NCBI GenBank assembly: GCA_902785605.1
Contig: CACZZL010000007.1
Span: 1 to 64,000 of the forward strand
DNA length: 64,000 bases
Reading direction: 5' to 3'
Source: an uncultured Bacteroidales bacterium
GTDB taxonomy: Bacteria > Bacteroidota > Bacteroidia > Bacteroidales > Paludibacteraceae
Both the position numbers and the translations under genes were made by a program. Under the pieces are notes generated by a model, which was not told where the DNA came from, ran no database searches, and worked only from the letters and a program-made list of their open reading frames with translations. Of the stretch, positions 18,005 through 24,224 are shown in pieces (positions within the stretch are counted from its first letter, which is position 1; each line of letters starts with the position of its first letter).

Positions 18005-18025
18005 TTAGCCGTTAGCCATTAGCCC
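18005..18025. repeat. Heptamer tract, TTAGCCN x3
   Basis: TTAGCCG, TTAGCCA, TTAGCCC. The last unit supplies the TAA stop of the minus-strand gene at 18019. Confidence 0.7.
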
Positions 18026-18411
18026 TGCGGGTGCTCGGCGTCATACGCAGCGGCGCAGACGGACCAGAGGTAACTCTTCATGGTCTTTTTGCCGTTCGCA
18101 GAGTCCTTCTGCGCGAGGAACGCTGCCTGGTCGGACGAAGCGTACTCCAAGCTGTCCTTACGAGCAGCGACTGCTGCTGCGACAGCGGCGAAGCGTACGC
18201 GGATACGCATCTCCTTGGTTGTCACCGGAGTGCTACGCTCATAGACGTTCGCCTCACGTACGTACAGGCTCGTACAATTCGGGTTCGTAGTCTCTGCCTC
18301 ACGGTGCGTACCAATCAGGTAAGTACCACAGGAGTGACCGTCTTTCTTTTTCGGCTTGGCAAGACTACCCTTCACGTAGTCAATACCGGTTGCATACTTA
18401 ACTTTTCCCAT
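18019..18411 (-). CDS. Hypothetical protein, paralogue of 19378-19773
   Basis: 130 residues, not recognised by function. It can be aligned with the protein at 19378: both start with a short basic strand (VKYATGIDYVKGSLAK / VTLMPGIESISGSFKQ). Both then have 'Y(V/L)R.x.Y.R.T.VT.KE..IR.RF', a helix rich in Ala, and an ending around Y(L/I)...(C/R)(A/M)(A/Y). No signal peptide and no membrane helix. The two paralogues bracket the small-gene cluster on the minus strand. Confidence 0.6.
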   Translation of the reverse strand: MGKVKYATGIDYVKGSLAKPKKKDGHSCGTYLIGTHREAETTNPNCTSLYVREANVYERSTPVTTKEMRIRVRFAAVAAAVAARKDSLEYASSDQAAFLAQKDSANGKKTMKSYLWSVCAAAYDAEHPQG

Positions 18412-18520
18412 TTGGATAGCCGCCTAATGATTACCCCTAAGGCGGCGGGAGGGGGAGAAATATGTCAAAGATCACTCTGCGCTTTCTTTACGCCCCGCGC
18501 AGTTTAGGGCTTGGGTTTAG

Positions 18521-18721
18521 CTACAACTTCTTTGATCCATCGTAACTCTCAATCGTCTTGGTCTGAATGACGCACGAGGTGTCACCTTTCTGCCAGTACT
18601 CGGACTTAGTGGTGATAGTGCGGGTCACGTTGCACGAACTTAGTCCTAGCGCGGCTCCCAGCGCTGTCAGTGCGGCAATCAATACCGAGATGATGATTTT
18701 GATGAGGTTTTTCTTGTTCAT
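18521..18721 (-). CDS. Smalltalk-like small lipoprotein
   Basis: 66 residues from ATG 18721 (MNKKNLIKIIISVLIAALTALG). The basic start, hydrophobic helix and LGLSSC lipobox match the short Bacteroidetes 'smalltalk' proteins, extended here by a 40-residue polar tail (YWQKGDTSCVIQTKTIESYDG). It is predicted to be an inner- or outer-membrane lipoprotein of unknown role. It has its own promoter at 18748-18778. A decayed copy of its 3' end lies at 471-536. Confidence 0.65.
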   Translation of the reverse strand: MNKKNLIKIIISVLIAALTALGAALGLSSCNVTRTITTKSEYWQKGDTSCVIQTKTIESYDGSKKL

Positions 18722-18747
18722 AAGGCATATCGTTTTCAAATCCGCTG

Positions 18748-18778
18748 CAAAGATATAGCAAAAAAACGAAGCCACCAA
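18748..18778 (-). promoter_or_regulatory. Promoter of the smalltalk-like gene
   Basis: Minus strand TTG (18778-18776), 20 nt, TATCTTTG (18755-18748). Confidence 0.75.
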
Positions 18779-18816
18779 ATTTTGGGGCTCCGTTCCTGGT
18801 TCAATGAACCGCTTTT

Positions 18817-19047
18817 TCAATCTGCGGTCAGATCATAGCCGGCATATTTGGAGAACTCCTGGGCCTCGAAATAGCTCAGCCAAGACTCGCCATCTCGCTT
18901 GCGTCGTGTGCGTAGCGTCTCGCGGTTGATGCCTCCTTTCCGAATCCAGCCGTGGATGAGGATTTCGACTCCTTCCGTCCCCACATCGCAGTGGATAGCC
19001 AGCTCCAGCGTGGCTGCGAGTTGTGTAAAATAATAACGCTCTTTCAT
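18817..19047 (-). CDS. Hypothetical small protein
   Basis: 76 residues (MKERYYFTQLAATLELAIHC). Mixed alpha/beta, no signal peptide, no recognised domain. Its start overlaps the stop of the 108-residue gene by 4 nt (ATGA), so the two are translated as a pair and probably act together. Confidence 0.55.
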   Translation of the reverse strand: MKERYYFTQLAATLELAIHCDVGTEGVEILIHGWIRKGGINRETLRTRRKRDGESWLSYFEAQEFSKYAGYDLTAD

Positions 19048-19370
19048 AGTCCAAACGTCGTTTTGAGGTTTAACACATCCCGGGCATCATACACCGTCTT
19101 GCGGAGGTTTTGCGAAGCGATATAGTGTCCGGCTTCCCGGAGCGCCTCATGCATCTCCTCTGCTAACACCCGCACATCGCTGATGTGCAACTTGTTCTGC
19201 GCCAACTCCGCACACAGCACAATGAACCGCCAGTGCCCGTCACAAGGAACTCCGTGCCTGCTCCGTTGCGAATAAAAATTCCCCTTCTTCGTCGACCGGA
19301 GATAGTACCCGAGATCCGTGCGCAACATCCCCGTCAGCGATACACATTGTTTCGATAAAATAACTCTCAT
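19044..19370 (-). CDS. Hypothetical protein, partner of 18817-19047
   Basis: 108 residues, basic, with Tyr- and Arg-rich stretches (YYLRSTKKGNFYSQRSRHG) and a helical C-terminal half. Function not recognised. Upstream, 7 nt separate it from the 19378 gene, so these genes probably form one minus-strand operon. Confidence 0.55.
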   Translation of the reverse strand: MRVILSKQCVSLTGMLRTDLGYYLRSTKKGNFYSQRSRHGVPCDGHWRFIVLCAELAQNKLHISDVRVLAEEMHEALREAGHYIASQNLRKTVYDARDVLNLKTTFGL

Positions 19371-19377
19371 ATCGGTA

Positions 19378-19773
19378 TTATTTCGGACTTTTTACGGACT
19401 TACTACGGGTACACTTTTTTAACTTCTCTTCGGCATACATCCGCGCCATGATATACCCATGGAGTGTGCTGTACTTCTTGCCGTTGAACTTGTACTCGGC
19501 TTTTTCCCACTCGTGACAATAAACCTTCCGCTCTTCTTCCGACAATGCTCTGATAGCTTTCGATATATCCCGAAAACGGTTTCGTATAGTCACCTCTTTT
19601 TGTGTCACTTTCGTTTTGCGTTGGTATGACTCCTCCGAACGGAGGTACATCCGAGTACGGTCTTCTTTGCTGGTCGTTGCGGCCTTGCGTGTCGTGAACA
19701 CAACGCGCGTACCGTTTTTCTGTTTGAATGAGCCGGAAATACTCTCTATCCCGGGCATTAATGTTACCTTCAT
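19378..19773 (-). CDS. Hypothetical protein, paralogue of 18019-18411
   Basis: 131 residues from ATG 19773 (MKVTLMPGIESISGSFKQ), chosen for the AGGAAA-type site just upstream; the ORF remains open 39 nt further. Basic protein with the motif VTQKEVTIRNRFRDI and an ending TLHGYIMARMYAEEKLKKC. It is more basic than its paralogue, which could fit nucleic-acid binding, but no domain is recognised. Confidence 0.6.
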   Translation of the reverse strand: MKVTLMPGIESISGSFKQKNGTRVVFTTRKAATTSKEDRTRMYLRSEESYQRKTKVTQKEVTIRNRFRDISKAIRALSEEERKVYCHEWEKAEYKFNGKKYSTLHGYIMARMYAEEKLKKCTRSKSVKSPK

Positions 19774-19834
19774 AATCTTTTTCCTTTCTTTGTTTTGTTT
19801 TTCATCGTGCATTTTGGCGACATTTTTGTCGCCA

Positions 19835-20155
19835 CTAACAGCCTTGGTTTACATAGATTGTCCTTTGTTCTTCGGGGAGGAAGACCCGCACCCAGCCGTC
19901 TTGGTTGGCTTGTGTGCCGTACCGGCGGTAGTACTCATCCGCAGAGATGATCAGCTTCTTGGGGGTGTTATCATTTATCGCTTTTACGGGGTCGTAGTGG
20001 ACGAATTTGCCGGCCTGCAATTTGTTACGAATCGTGTCGTATACTTGTTGCTGTTGTCGCTCGGTAAGACTTTCCCAAAGCCGCAGACATTCTGTTGTTT
20101 TTCCCGGTACTATCGGGCGGGTATTTAACAATCCTATGAGTTGCTCGAATAACAT
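19835..20155 (-). CDS. Hypothetical protein
   Basis: 106 residues from ATG 20155 (MLFEQLIGLLNTRPIVPG), with GGAAG 7 nt upstream; the earlier TTG at 20185 lacks a site. Contains LWESLTERQQQQVYDTIRNK and FVHYDPVKAINDNTPKK. The C-terminal part mentions EYYRRYGT, echoing the helix style of the neighbouring proteins. Function unknown. Confidence 0.55.
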   Translation of the reverse strand: MLFEQLIGLLNTRPIVPGKTTECLRLWESLTERQQQQVYDTIRNKLQAGKFVHYDPVKAINDNTPKKLIISADEYYRRYGTQANQDGWVRVFLPEEQRTIYVNQGC

Positions 20156-20250
20156 AAAATCTTCCAAAAAGTTGTTGTTGTTCAAACACGCTGCATAGTA
20201 TAATGTTCAAGAAACAACAACTTCTTTTTAATTTTCTTTGCTACTTTCTT

Positions 20251-20382
20251 TTATGCCTTTTCTTTTAGATCGTCCCGCTCGATGAACGGGTCGTAGTACT
20301 TGTTGGTCTCGCGGGCAGCAAGGTCGTGTGGGTTCACGACCTTATACCGCCTGCGGAACTCTTCCAGCGTCATACGAATCAT
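20251..20382 (-). CDS. Very small hypothetical protein (43 residues)
   Basis: Starts MIRMTLEEFRRRYKVVNPHD and ends DPFIERDDLKEKA, TAA at 20251. Its ATG overlaps the stop of the gene at 20379 (ATGA), which supports a coupled real gene despite its size. The sequence is strongly helical and charged. It resembles the EYYRRYG-type helix of the next protein, but no function is known. Confidence 0.6.
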   Translation of the reverse strand: MIRMTLEEFRRRYKVVNPHDLAARETNKYYDPFIERDDLKEKA

Positions 20383-20924
20383 ACTACCTGTACAACCGGG
20401 GTGTAGTGAATAGCCTTCGACTTGGGCATCATGGCTGCCAACGCTTCGTTCACACCGCGTAACTTAGCTTTCTTGGGAGCCAATTGCGCTTCGATCTCTG
20501 CTATCTCGCGGTACAACCAGTGCTGCTCGTCCAGCAGGTCACGTTTGTCGCCCTCTGCCTTCCGTTCCTCGTAGCTCATCTGCGCTAATTGCTCATCGGT
20601 TGGCTCGGGCAGATTAACGCGCTCAAAATGGTAAGACGGCGTGTAATAGAACTTCACCATCCGCGTACCGATTGATATCGTCTGCGGCGCATGATCATTG
20701 GGACGTTGAAGCAACCCGACGATCGCTTTCTTGAACTTACTGATCTCCACATCGTTGGCTTTGCCAAGGCGATTGGCGGCAAAGAGCCGTTGGTAATCGC
20801 GCTCCTCGGAATCGTCGTTCGGCATCTGGTTGTACATACCGTCCAGGATGTTCACTACTTCGTTTACTTCGATTTGGTCTTGCGCCATCTGCGCCAACAG
20901 ACCGGCATTGATAATGTCTTGCAT
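20379..20924 (-). CDS. Hypothetical coiled-coil protein
   Basis: 181 residues from ATG 20924 (MQDIINAGLLAQMAQDQIEV); an in-frame ATG at 20972 would add 16 residues. Acidic N-terminal helices; a middle part FKKAIVGLLQRPND and IGTRMVKFYYTPSYHFERV; then a long helix (YREIAEIEAQLAPKKAKL) and an ending MPKSKAIHYTPVVQVV. No recognised domain. It may be a structural or accessory protein of a cryptic element. Confidence 0.55.
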   Translation of the reverse strand: MQDIINAGLLAQMAQDQIEVNEVVNILDGMYNQMPNDDSEERDYQRLFAANRLGKANDVEISKFKKAIVGLLQRPNDHAPQTISIGTRMVKFYYTPSYHFERVNLPEPTDEQLAQMSYEERKAEGDKRDLLDEQHWLYREIAEIEAQLAPKKAKLRGVNEALAAMMPKSKAIHYTPVVQVV

Positions 20925-21025
20925 TGTTGCGAAATGTTTGGTGCTCGGTCTCGTATGCGAGTGGCCACTCATTGCACGTGCGAGTCACACTCAACTTTCG
21001 CGGATTAATAATTAAAAAAAATTAC

Positions 21026-21061
21026 AGCGGACCTCCATTTCGGAAATCCGCTGCAAAAGTA
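21026..21061 (-). promoter_or_regulatory. Terminator-like hairpin abutting a -7 box
   Basis: On the minus strand TACTTTTG (21061-21054) is followed at once by CAGCGGA...TCCGCTG and an eight-T run. No TTG lies 20 nt upstream. This could be a terminator of the 21122 gene, or a weak promoter with an early attenuating hairpin for the 20924 gene. Confidence 0.4.
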
Positions 21062-21090
21062 CTGCTAATTTTTGGGACTGGTTAGGAAAT

Positions 21091-21123
21091 TTGTCCCAAT
21101 TTTGTCCCAATTTTGTCCCAATT
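21091..21123. repeat. Three exact 11-bp direct repeats TTGTCCCAATT
   Basis: Units at 21091, 21102 and 21113, one helical turn apart, overlapping the stop of the gene at 21122 and lying upstream of the 20924 gene. Possibly protein-binding sites. Confidence 0.7.
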
Positions 21124-21424
21124 ATCGTTGTTGTGCTTTTCGGAGACTGTTCTGATCCACCGTCCAGCCGAGAATATCACTCAACTCACGGCACATTTTA
21201 CTGCGATTCATGTCCGCTGCCGCATAATAGTCAATGCCCTTGGTCTTTTGTGCTTCCAGCCATGCAACCAACCCGGTGTAGTCATTCTCCTGTGGGTATG
21301 GTGATGGCGACACAGTGGTGCTCTCCACCTCCTCCGCCTCCTGTACGGTCACCTGACCGTTCTGAATCGTTACCGTGCACTCGTTGTACACGGTGCCGTG
21401 GTTATTGTTTATATATATTGACAT
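21122..21424 (-). CDS. Hypothetical protein
   Basis: 100 residues. N-terminal beta-like half (MSIYINNNHGTVYNECTVTI), a Ser/Pro/Thr linker, and a compact helical C-terminal half (DMNRSKMCRELSDILGWTVD) that could be a small DNA-binding or adaptor fold. The start overlaps the upstream gene by 23 nt. The function is not recognised. Confidence 0.55.
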   Translation of the reverse strand: MSIYINNNHGTVYNECTVTIQNGQVTVQEAEEVESTTVSPSPYPQENDYTGLVAWLEAQKTKGIDYYAAADMNRSKMCRELSDILGWTVDQNSLRKAQQR

Positions 21425-21887
21425 TGTCGGAATCGCTAATAATTGGTCCGTGGTTTTGCATAATAATGATCTTCGCCCCCTTTGGCAAAGTGAGAGCCGG
21501 CACCGCTACCGGCACCGCTGCCGGCACCGGAACCGGCTGAGGGGCAGGGTGGGCTTGTTCTGCATCAGCCTGCTCATTCGTACTCCGCCTGATGATGCAA
21601 CCGAAATCGTAGTCCGCATCGGCCCAACTGAATCGGACATCGCCGTCCATGTCGTAGTAATACGTCTGCTCGTCCTTGTCCCGCACCAGCTCGTTCCATT
21701 GGTCCATCAGACAGCGCGTTATCGCCTCACGCCAATAGGGATCGGCCACCTTACGCAACCGCTCCAGCAACGGCAGACCCCAGCCGCTGCGCTGCACCAT
21801 CTCCCGCGCCTCGAACGCCACCTCTTCCTCACTGGGAATCGGCTGTCCGGACGTCTCGAAGATCGTATGTATGGACCGATTGATCAT
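21402..21887 (-). CDS. Hypothetical protein with Pro/Val/Ala linker
   Basis: 161 residues. A helical N-terminal domain (EEEVAFEAREMVQRSGWGLP) and an acidic segment YYYDMDGDVRFSWADADYDF are followed by a low-complexity linker (PAPQPVPVPAAVPVAVPA). It ends MQNHGPIISDSDNVNIYK, a style close to the N-terminus of the downstream protein (YINNNHGTVYN). First gene of the small-protein cluster, with a clear promoter at 21917-21947. Confidence 0.6.
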   Translation of the reverse strand: MINRSIHTIFETSGQPIPSEEEVAFEAREMVQRSGWGLPLLERLRKVADPYWREAITRCLMDQWNELVRDKDEQTYYYDMDGDVRFSWADADYDFGCIIRRSTNEQADAEQAHPAPQPVPVPAAVPVAVPALTLPKGAKIIIMQNHGPIISDSDNVNIYKQ

Positions 21888-21913
21888 GGTGCGTTTTGTC
21901 TAACGGAAATGGA

Positions 21914-21968
21914 CTGCAAAGGTAGTACTTTTTTTTGAATTATGCAAGGTTCGCCAAACTTTTTTTTG
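21914..21968 (-). promoter_or_regulatory. Promoter module, copy 1
   Basis: TTG (21947-21945), 20 nt, TACCTTTG (21924-21917). The whole 55-nt segment is the same as 26855-26909 except for four bases between the boxes. Confidence 0.8.
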
Positions 21969-22002
21969 CACTTTCTTTGCAACCTTTTGACTATCAGTAC
22001 AA

Positions 22003-22035
22003 AAAAAATCGCACCCTTTCGAGTCACGATTTTTT
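22003..22035 (-). terminator. Terminator of the gene at 22089
   Basis: AAAAAATCG pairs with CGATTTTTT around a 15-nt loop. A second hairpin, GCCGGAT-ACT-ATCCGGC, lies at 22055-22071 between it and the stop. Confidence 0.65.
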
Positions 22036-22088
22036 ATTGATTATCTCCATTGCCGCCGGATACTATCCGGCTTCCCCAATAGAGGGAG

Positions 22089-22856
22089 TTATTTATAACT
22101 GATCACATTGTATCGGATCTTCAGATCCTTTGATCGGAAATCTTCCGGACGCTTGAAATAGATGCGTTGTTGCTCGCTCGGATAGAAATTGGTTTCAAGC
22201 TCCACTTCTTGCTCGTGCACTAACTCGCCATCCTTATAGTACGAAACGAACAATACCACTTGGCTTACATGAGATGGAGTGTAGTTGTAGAGAAATAAAT
22301 AGATGTTTTTCTTTTGCTCAGAAGCAACCTCATACGCAATTGTCGGGTGAACGTAATAACTAAACCAATCTAGAGCCTTAAATATGGCTTTCATTATGCC
22401 TTCTGCCTCATCATTATACCCATATCCTTCTGCCTCAAACGACGCAACCAGTTCTTGCGTTGCGGCATTCCTCATCTGGATGATGATACAACTTGCATAA
22501 TCAAATGCATTTAATTCCCGGCGACCGGTGTATCCATATGAAACGATTAATGTTTGATCTGCCTTTTCTGGAATAATGGATGTAGTCACATTGTACCCGT
22601 TTTTCATTAAGTAGCCGCTAATAGTTTCGGAAGGGCTAACGGTATTCGTTTGGTTGCCGGCAACGCCAGAAAACATACCATAACTGACTCCGACTGCTAT
22701 ACCGGAACTGGAGGTGACAGCATTAGTTGGTACAACGTAGTAATAGTTATAGGCGGTCAAATCTCCTTTCACGTCTGCCACAGGTGATTTTAATTGCGCC
22801 ATCACTCCCATCGCCCATAGCGCCATTGCTCCTATGAGGAATAACTTTTTTGCCAT
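22089..22856 (-). CDS. Secreted protein of unknown function
   Basis: 255 residues with a signal peptide (MAKKLFLIGAMALWAMGVMA before QLKSPV). A central part with TLIVSYGYTGRRELNAFDYA and IIIQMRNAATQELVASFEAE resembles the layout of DUF4136-like lipoproteins, but the match is loose. Base composition is lower in G+C than in the flanking core genes. Single-gene unit with its own promoter and terminator; probably periplasmic or surface-exposed. Confidence 0.6.
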   Translation of the reverse strand: MAKKLFLIGAMALWAMGVMAQLKSPVADVKGDLTAYNYYYVVPTNAVTSSSGIAVGVSYGMFSGVAGNQTNTVSPSETISGYLMKNGYNVTTSIIPEKADQTLIVSYGYTGRRELNAFDYASCIIIQMRNAATQELVASFEAEGYGYNDEAEGIMKAIFKALDWFSYYVHPTIAYEVASEQKKNIYLFLYNYTPSHVSQVVLFVSYYKDGELVHEQEVELETNFYPSEQQRIYFKRPEDFRSKDLKIRYNVISYK

Positions 22857-22890
22857 ATCTCCGTATTAGATTAATCGTTCAGTGCTCATC

Positions 22891-22908
22891 GCACGCAAAT
22901 TTGCGTGC
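22891..22908. promoter_or_regulatory. 18-bp perfect palindrome at a transcription start
   Basis: GCACGCAAATTTGCGTGC touches the TACCTTTG box of the 22856 gene on the start-site side. A degenerate form, CACACAAATTTGCGTG, sits at the same place before the gene at 24054. Confidence 0.6.
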
Positions 22909-22938
22909 AAAGGTACACATTTTTTTTGAATTACGCAA
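22908..22938 (-). promoter_or_regulatory. Promoter of the secreted-protein gene
   Basis: Minus strand TTG-type box (caa at 22936-22938), 20 nt, TACCTTTG (22915-22908). Confidence 0.8.
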
Positions 22939-23031
22939 GTCTTTGATATTTTTTATCAAAAGAATTACAAAAAAAAGGAACTACCCTCACGAGTTGCTCC
23001 TTTGTATGTCCGTAAAAATGGAGTGGGGGTG

Positions 23032-24054
23032 TTAGTCTTTGTGCTCGTCGCTGAACAAATTTAGTTGTTTGATGGCTTTATCAAAGTCCGACTCCAGTTG
23101 GCGCATTTCGCGATCGCGGTAGATACGGAACTCACGCTCGGCTTTCTCCATGGCTTGCTCGTGGCTGATACTTCCACTACCTTCTAACACGTTGCGCCGG
23201 AGAGCGATGATTTGATTATCCAAAGCTTCTACCCAATTGGCCATGGTCATAGTTTGCTGCTCCAAGGCTTGGAACTCTGCAAAATCAAGAAATTGGGAAA
23301 CGAGCAGATTGAGCCGTTGCAATTCCAATTCGGATAGGTAATTTTTGGCTATCTTAACATCGTCCTGCGTGACGTAATCGCCTTTGAAGTTCGTCATACC
23401 TACAAAAGGTTTCTCGTTATCCACCCGCTCATATATTAGTTCGGCAGCGGTATGCTCATGAACAGCGTAGTGCAATTTATTTTGCACAGTAGCAAAGAAG
23501 AGTTTGGTGATGTCTGCACGCGGATCGTAATCAATACTGGTTGCATATATATCCGTCACTTGCTGGTAGAAGTTGCGCTCGCTACTTCGAATGTCGCGGA
23601 TACGTTGCAGCAACTCACGGAAATAACGTCCACCACCTTGTTTGAGCCGCTCGTCGTCCATCGTGAAGCCTTTAATTATATACTCATGTAATAGACGCGT
23701 AGCCCACTGACGGAAGCGGGTAGCTACCTGGGACTGTACACGGTAACCTAAAGCGATAATCACATCCAAGTTGTAGTGATCCATCTCGCGATTGACCTTG
23801 CGATTACCTTCCTGACGAACTAACAAGAATTTCTTGTGAGTTGCCTCTTCTGATAATTCACCATCGGCATAGATGTTGCGAATATGGGAACTGATATTCT
23901 GTTGCGTAGTGCAATAAATCTCCGACAACTGCTCCTGATTAAGCCACACATCTTCGTGCGAGAAACGCACGTTGACACGCGTGATACCATTCTCGTCCTG
24001 ATAGAGTATGATATTGTTCTCGGGAGCTTGTCTTGATTTTTCTATATTTGCCAT
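23032..24054 (-). CDS. RhuM-family protein
   Basis: 340 residues of the 'virulence protein RhuM' family. N-terminal winged-helix-like part (VWLNQEQLSEIYCTTQQNIS), a conserved middle (HYNLDVIIALGYRVQSQVAT, RFRQWAT) and a Fic/DOC-like region (KLFFATVQNKLHYAVHEHTA). Cytoplasmic. RhuM genes are common cargo of genomic islands and restriction loci, and their biochemical role is not settled. Its leader is nearly identical to that of the unrelated gene at 22856. Transcribed alone. Confidence 0.88.
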   Translation of the reverse strand: MANIEKSRQAPENNIILYQDENGITRVNVRFSHEDVWLNQEQLSEIYCTTQQNISSHIRNIYADGELSEEATHKKFLLVRQEGNRKVNREMDHYNLDVIIALGYRVQSQVATRFRQWATRLLHEYIIKGFTMDDERLKQGGGRYFRELLQRIRDIRSSERNFYQQVTDIYATSIDYDPRADITKLFFATVQNKLHYAVHEHTAAELIYERVDNEKPFVGMTNFKGDYVTQDDVKIAKNYLSELELQRLNLLVSQFLDFAEFQALEQQTMTMANWVEALDNQIIALRRNVLEGSGSISHEQAMEKAEREFRIYRDREMRQLESDFDKAIKQLNLFSDEHKD

Positions 24055-24092
24055 ATCTCCGTATTAGATTACTAATCACACAAATTTGCGTG

Positions 24093-24123
24093 CAAAGGTA
24101 CAACTTTTTTCTGAATTATGCAA
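24093..24123 (-). promoter_or_regulatory. Promoter of the rhuM-like gene
   Basis: Minus strand TTG (24123-24121), 20 nt, TACCTTTG (24100-24093). Confidence 0.8.
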
Positions 24124-24224
24124 GTATTTGGTACAACTTTTTTGCTCTCAAAATGCATTATTTTACTTTCTCTGGGCTAAAAAATGCGATAAAACTTCAT
24201 TCTTTGCAAAATTTAGCAAAGCGG

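Noticed and set aside
18833-19054. Alternative reading frame overlapping the 76-residue protein
   Set aside because: The +2 frame of the real gene; only the annotated frame has the ATGA coupling to its neighbour.
20737-20994. 85-codon minus-strand ORF in the 20379-20924 gene region
   Set aside because: A shifted frame of the same stretch, low-complexity Arg/Ser-rich; the annotated frame continues further and couples to the 43-residue gene.
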